A stretch of 8,782 bases of DNA from Burkholderiaceae bacterium (GTDB taxonomy: Bacteria > Pseudomonadota > Gammaproteobacteria > Burkholderiales > Burkholderiaceae_F): assembly GCA_013813185.1 (NCBI GenBank), contig JACCSD010000221.1, forward strand, positions 1-8,782, written 5' to 3'. The notes below the pieces were generated by a model that searched no databases, was not told the DNA's origin, and was given only the letters and a program-made list of their open reading frames with translations. Shown in pieces: positions 6,773 to 8,782 of the stretch. The position numbers and the translations under genes are program-made. Each line of letters starts with the position of its first letter. The stretch's first letter is position 1.

Positions 6773-6796
6773 AAGTCGGCTCGGTCGCCCCTATCT
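6769..6796 (+). promoter_or_regulatory. Candidate heat-shock (sigma-32/RpoH) promoter of hslVU
   Basis: CTAGAA (6769-6774) matches the heat-shock -35 element CTTGAA at 5 of 6 positions. After 14 nt comes CCCTATCT (6789-6796), which matches the -10 consensus CCCCATNT at 6 of 7 defined positions. E. coli heat-shock promoters such as groE use a spacer of about the same size. Transcription would start near 6803, about 35 nt before hslV. The -35 overlaps the STAS stop codon. hslVU is a known RpoH target in E. coli; use of this site here is inferred. Confidence 0.55.
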
Positions 6797-6838
6797 AAGC
6801 CGTATTCTTGCGGCTCGACGGATCAGGGTTTCAACTCA

Positions 6839-7375
6839 ATGGAAGTCTTTCACGGGACGACGATCGTCTCAGCACGTCGTGGCTCGAAGGTCGCGATGGG
6901 CGGCGACGGCCAGGTCACTCTCGGCAACATCATCGTTAAGCAAGGTGCAAAAAAAGTGCGCCGGCTGCATCACGATCGGATCCTGGCCGGCTTCGCGGGT
7001 GCCACCGCCGACGCGTTCACGTTGTTCGAGCGCTTCGACGCCAAGCTCGACAAACATCAAGGCAACCTGATGCGCTCCGCTGTCGAGTTGGCGAAAGACT
7101 GGCGCACCGACCGCATCCTGCGCCGGCTCGAAGCCATGCTGGCAGTCGCCGACGGCGAAACTTCGCTGATCATTACCGGCACCGGCGACGTGCTCGAACC
7201 CGAGCTGGGCCTGATCTCGATCGGCTCGGGCGGCCCGTACGCCCACGCCGCCGCGCGCGCGCTGCTCGACAACACCGACCTCGCCCCCAGGGAGCTAGTA
7301 AAAAAGGCGCTGGAGATTGCGGGGGATCTGTGCATCTACACGAATCAAAGCCACACGATCGAATCGATTGATTGA
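6839..7375 (+). CDS. hslV: ATP-dependent protease peptidase subunit HslV (ClpQ)
   Basis: HslV forms a double hexameric ring of threonine peptidases that degrades proteins unfolded and fed in by HslU in the cytoplasm. The 178-residue precursor has a six-residue propeptide (MEVFHG) before the catalytic Thr7, which becomes residue 1 on self-cleavage; the following TTIVS is canonical. Other active-site residues are in place: Asp23 (GGDGQ), Lys39 (AKKVRR) and Ser130 (IGSGGPYA), equal to Asp17, Lys33 and Ser124 of mature E. coli HslV. GFAGATADAF (51-60), AVELAKDWRTDR (81-92) and CIYTN (165-169) are further family blocks. An AGGG at 6825-6828 lies 10 nt before the ATG. A heat-shock-like promoter sits just upstream, and hslU follows after an unusually structured 143-nt gap. 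Confidence 0.98.
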   Translation: MEVFHGTTIVSARRGSKVAMGGDGQVTLGNIIVKQGAKKVRRLHHDRILAGFAGATADAFTLFERFDAKLDKHQGNLMRSAVELAKDWRTDRILRRLEAMLAVADGETSLIITGTGDVLEPELGLISIGSGGPYAHAAARALLDNTDLAPRELVKKALEIAGDLCIYTNQSHTIESID

Positions 7376-7422
7376 TCGGTGGGTGCGGCGATCGAAGTGA
7401 TATCTCCACTGGTTTTTCGCTT

Positions 7423-7455
7423 GCGCCGCCCGCGCGGCCGCCCGGAGGGCGGCGC
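7423..7455 (+). promoter_or_regulatory. Overlapping alternative hairpins between hslV and hslU
   Basis: The 3' arm GGGCGGC (7447-7453) can pair perfectly with GCCGCCC at 7437-7443 (7 bp, GGA loop). Extended to GGGCGGCGC (7447-7455), it can instead pair with GCGCCGCCC at 7423-7431 (9 bp, 15-nt loop). The two stems exclude each other. No U-tract follows, so a simple terminator is unlikely. Confidence 0.5.
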
Positions 7456-7481
7456 ACTAACCAATCGCGACGAGTGCACGT

Positions 7482-7500
7482 GCGACCGCGCAGCGGTCGC
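7482..7500 (+). promoter_or_regulatory. Hairpin immediately upstream of the hslU ribosome-binding site
   Basis: Arms GCGACCGC (7482-7489) and GCGGTCGC (7493-7500) form a perfect 8-bp GC-rich stem with a GCA loop; two further G-U wobble pairs could extend it. It ends 6 nt before GAGGAG (7507-7512) and leaves that site free, so it could protect the hslU message 5' end or shape ribosome loading. Confidence 0.5.
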
Positions 7501-7506
7501 GTACAC

Positions 7507-7512
7507 GAGGAG
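7507..7512 (+). promoter_or_regulatory. Shine-Dalgarno of hslU
   Basis: GAGGAG lies 6 nt before the ATG at 7519 and 12 nt before a second in-frame ATG at 7525. The spacing favours 7519 as the start. Confidence 0.75.
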
Positions 7513-7518
7513 CGCCCG

Positions 7519-8782
7519 ATGATCATGACCCCCAGAGAAATTGTTCACGAGCTCAACAAGCACATCGTCGGCCAGGATCGCGCCAAACGGGCGGTCGCAG
7601 TGGCTCTGCGCAACCGGTGGCGTCGGCAGCAGGTCGAAGAGCCGCTGCGCTCCGAGATCACGCCGAAAAACATCCTGATGATCGGGCCGACCGGCGTCGG
7701 CAAGACCGAGATTGCACGCCGGCTCGCGCGCCTGGCCGATGCGCCGTTTATCAAGGTCGAAGCGACCAAGTTCACCGAGGTCGGCTACGTCGGCCGCGAT
7801 GTCGATACGATCATTCGCGACCTGGTCGACATCTCGATCAAGCAGACGCGCGAGTCGGAAACGAAGAAAGTCGCCTCGCGCGCACAGGACGCTGCCGAGG
7901 ACCGCGTGCTCGATGTCCTGGTGCCGCCCGCGCGCGACGTCGGGTTTTCCGCCGGCACCCGCGACGATCAGAATGCGACGCGACAAAAATTTCGCAAGAA
8001 GCTGCGCGAAGGCGAGCTCGACGACAAGGAAATCGAGATCGAGCTGTCGTCGTCGCCGCAGTCCTTGGAAGTGATGGCGCCGCCGGGGATGGAGGAGCTG
8101 ACCCAGCAGATTCAGACCATGTTTTCTAATCTCGGCCGCGAGCGCCGCAAGCCGCGCAAGCTATCGGTCAAGGAGGCGCTGAAGTTGTTGAGCGATGAAG
8201 AAGCGTCGCGCATGGTCAATGACGACGAACTGAAAACGCGCGCGATTGCGAATGCCGAGTCGAACGGCATCGTGTTTCTCGATGAGATCGACAAGATTGC
8301 GTCTCGCTCTGAACTGCAAGGCGCTGATGTTTCACGCCAGGGCGTACAGCGCGATTTACTGCCGCTCGTGGAAGGTACGACGGTCAACACCAAATACGGC
8401 ATGGTCAAGACCGATCACATCCTGTTCATCGCGTCGGGCGCGTTTCATCTGGCCAAGCCGTCCGATTTGATCCCGGAATTGCAAGGCCGCTTTCCGATCC
8501 GGGTCGAGCTCGACTCGCTGACGGTCGAAGATTTCGAGCGCATCCTGAAAACGACCGACGCCAGCCTGACGCAGCAGTACGAAGCGCTGCTTGCGACCGA
8601 CGGGTGCGCGCTGCAATTTACCGACGAAGGCATTCACCGCCTCGCGGAGATCGCACACCAGGTGAACAACACGACGGAGAATATCGGTGCTCGCCGCCTC
8701 TACACGGTGCTCGAAAAGTTGCTCGAAGAGGTGTCGTTCGGCGCGGGCAGTCAGGTCAGCGGCAATGGTTTAGAAGGGCAAC
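7519..8782 (+). CDS. hslU: ATP-dependent protease ATPase subunit HslU (ClpY), 3' end outside window
   Basis: HslU is the hexameric AAA+ unfoldase that docks on HslV, unfolds substrates with ATP and opens the HslV active sites. The frame is open from 7519 to the window edge, giving 421 residues of an expected ~445, so about 25 C-terminal residues, including the HslV-activating tail, are not visible. Motifs seen: N-terminal TPREIVHELNKHIVGQ (4-19), Walker A GPTGVGKT (56-63), pore loop GYVGRD (89-94), Walker B IVFLDEID (251-258), the SRQGVQRDLLPLVEG block (272-286), GRFPIRVEL (323-331) with the finger arginine, and the sensor-2 motif IGARRL (389-394). The intermediate (I) domain spans about 108-240 and contains the conserved FRKKLREGELDDKEIEIEL block. 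No frameshift or missing catalytic residue is seen. It follows hslV and presumably shares its heat-shock promoter. Confidence 0.98.
   Translation, partial: MIMTPREIVHELNKHIVGQDRAKRAVAVALRNRWRRQQVEEPLRSEITPKNILMIGPTGVGKTEIARRLARLADAPFIKVEATKFTEVGYVGRDVDTIIRDLVDISIKQTRESETKKVASRAQDAAEDRVLDVLVPPARDVGFSAGTRDDQNATRQKFRKKLREGELDDKEIEIELSSSPQSLEVMAPPGMEELTQQIQTMFSNLGRERRKPRKLSVKEALKLLSDEEASRMVNDDELKTRAIANAESNGIVFLDEIDKIASRSELQGADVSRQGVQRDLLPLVEGTTVNTKYGMVKTDHILFIASGAFHLAKPSDLIPELQGRFPIRVELDSLTVEDFERILKTTDASLTQQYEALLATDGCALQFTDEGIHRLAEIAHQVNNTTENIGARRLYTVLEKLLEEVSFGAGSQVSGNGLEGQ

Larger units (their letters stand above)
7376..7518 (+). other. Structured hslV-hslU intergenic region
   Basis: This 143-nt gap holds no gene but two hairpin-forming blocks, at 7423-7455 and 7482-7500, the second ending 6 nt before the hslU Shine-Dalgarno. 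In E. coli the two genes are almost contiguous, so this leader could tune hslU expression relative to hslV; that is inference. A T5 run at 7413-7417 follows only a 4-bp stem and is not a convincing terminator. Confidence 0.6.

Noticed and set aside
7396..7417. Intrinsic terminator after hslV (AGTG/CACT stem followed by T5)
   Set aside because: The stem is only 4 bp with a 7-nt loop, too weak for a credible terminator.
1..8782. Mobile elements, CRISPR arrays, tRNA genes or phage genes
   Set aside because: No transposase, regularly spaced repeats, attachment-site duplication or tRNA-like fold was found; xerC is the housekeeping recombinase in its usual context.

Overview
The window is a stretch of conserved chromosome from a high-GC betaproteobacterium. 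The protein sequences and the gene order (lpxL, dapF, DUF484 gene, xerC, COG0523 GTPase gene, dksA, STAS-domain gene, hslV, hslU) match what I recall of Burkholderiaceae (Burkholderia, Paraburkholderia, Mycetohabitans). The family assignment rests on recalled similarity, not on a search, and I would not name a genus. All nine genes lie on the + strand. I see no insertion sequence, integrase-type island gene, CRISPR array, tRNA or rRNA.

Layout. Positions 1-2781 hold a compact cluster: the 3' end of a lipid A acyltransferase gene, dapF (stop and start overlap as ATGA), a DUF484 gene and xerC, with gaps of 15 nt or less. It covers envelope and diaminopimelate/lysine supply and chromosome-dimer resolution. 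Positions 2898-4936 hold a COG0523 (CobW-type) metallochaperone GTPase followed 59 nt later by dksA. This DksA has lost most zinc-finger cysteines and carries an unusual basic, proline-rich N-terminal tail of about 160 residues. A strong hairpin at 4970-4994 closes this unit. A 372-nt non-coding stretch with promoter-like elements follows. The next gene, starting with GTG at 5309, encodes a 487-residue protein built from two copies of a helical segment plus STAS domain. Positions 6839-8782 hold hslV and hslU (the latter cut by the window end), the peptidase and unfoldase of a heat-shock protease. A heat-shock-type (sigma-32-like) promoter overlaps the STAS stop codon just upstream of hslV. The 143-nt hslV-hslU gap contains two strong hairpins.

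Most of the window is ordinary housekeeping DNA. The points that deserve a second look are: the histone-H1-like tail on DksA and a possible internal start inside it; the pairing of a zinc-independent-type DksA with a His-rich COG0523 protein; the duplicated STAS architecture without the usual phosphoacceptor serine; the heat-shock promoter candidate; and the competing hairpins between hslV and hslU. I did not find a clearly new multi-gene system.
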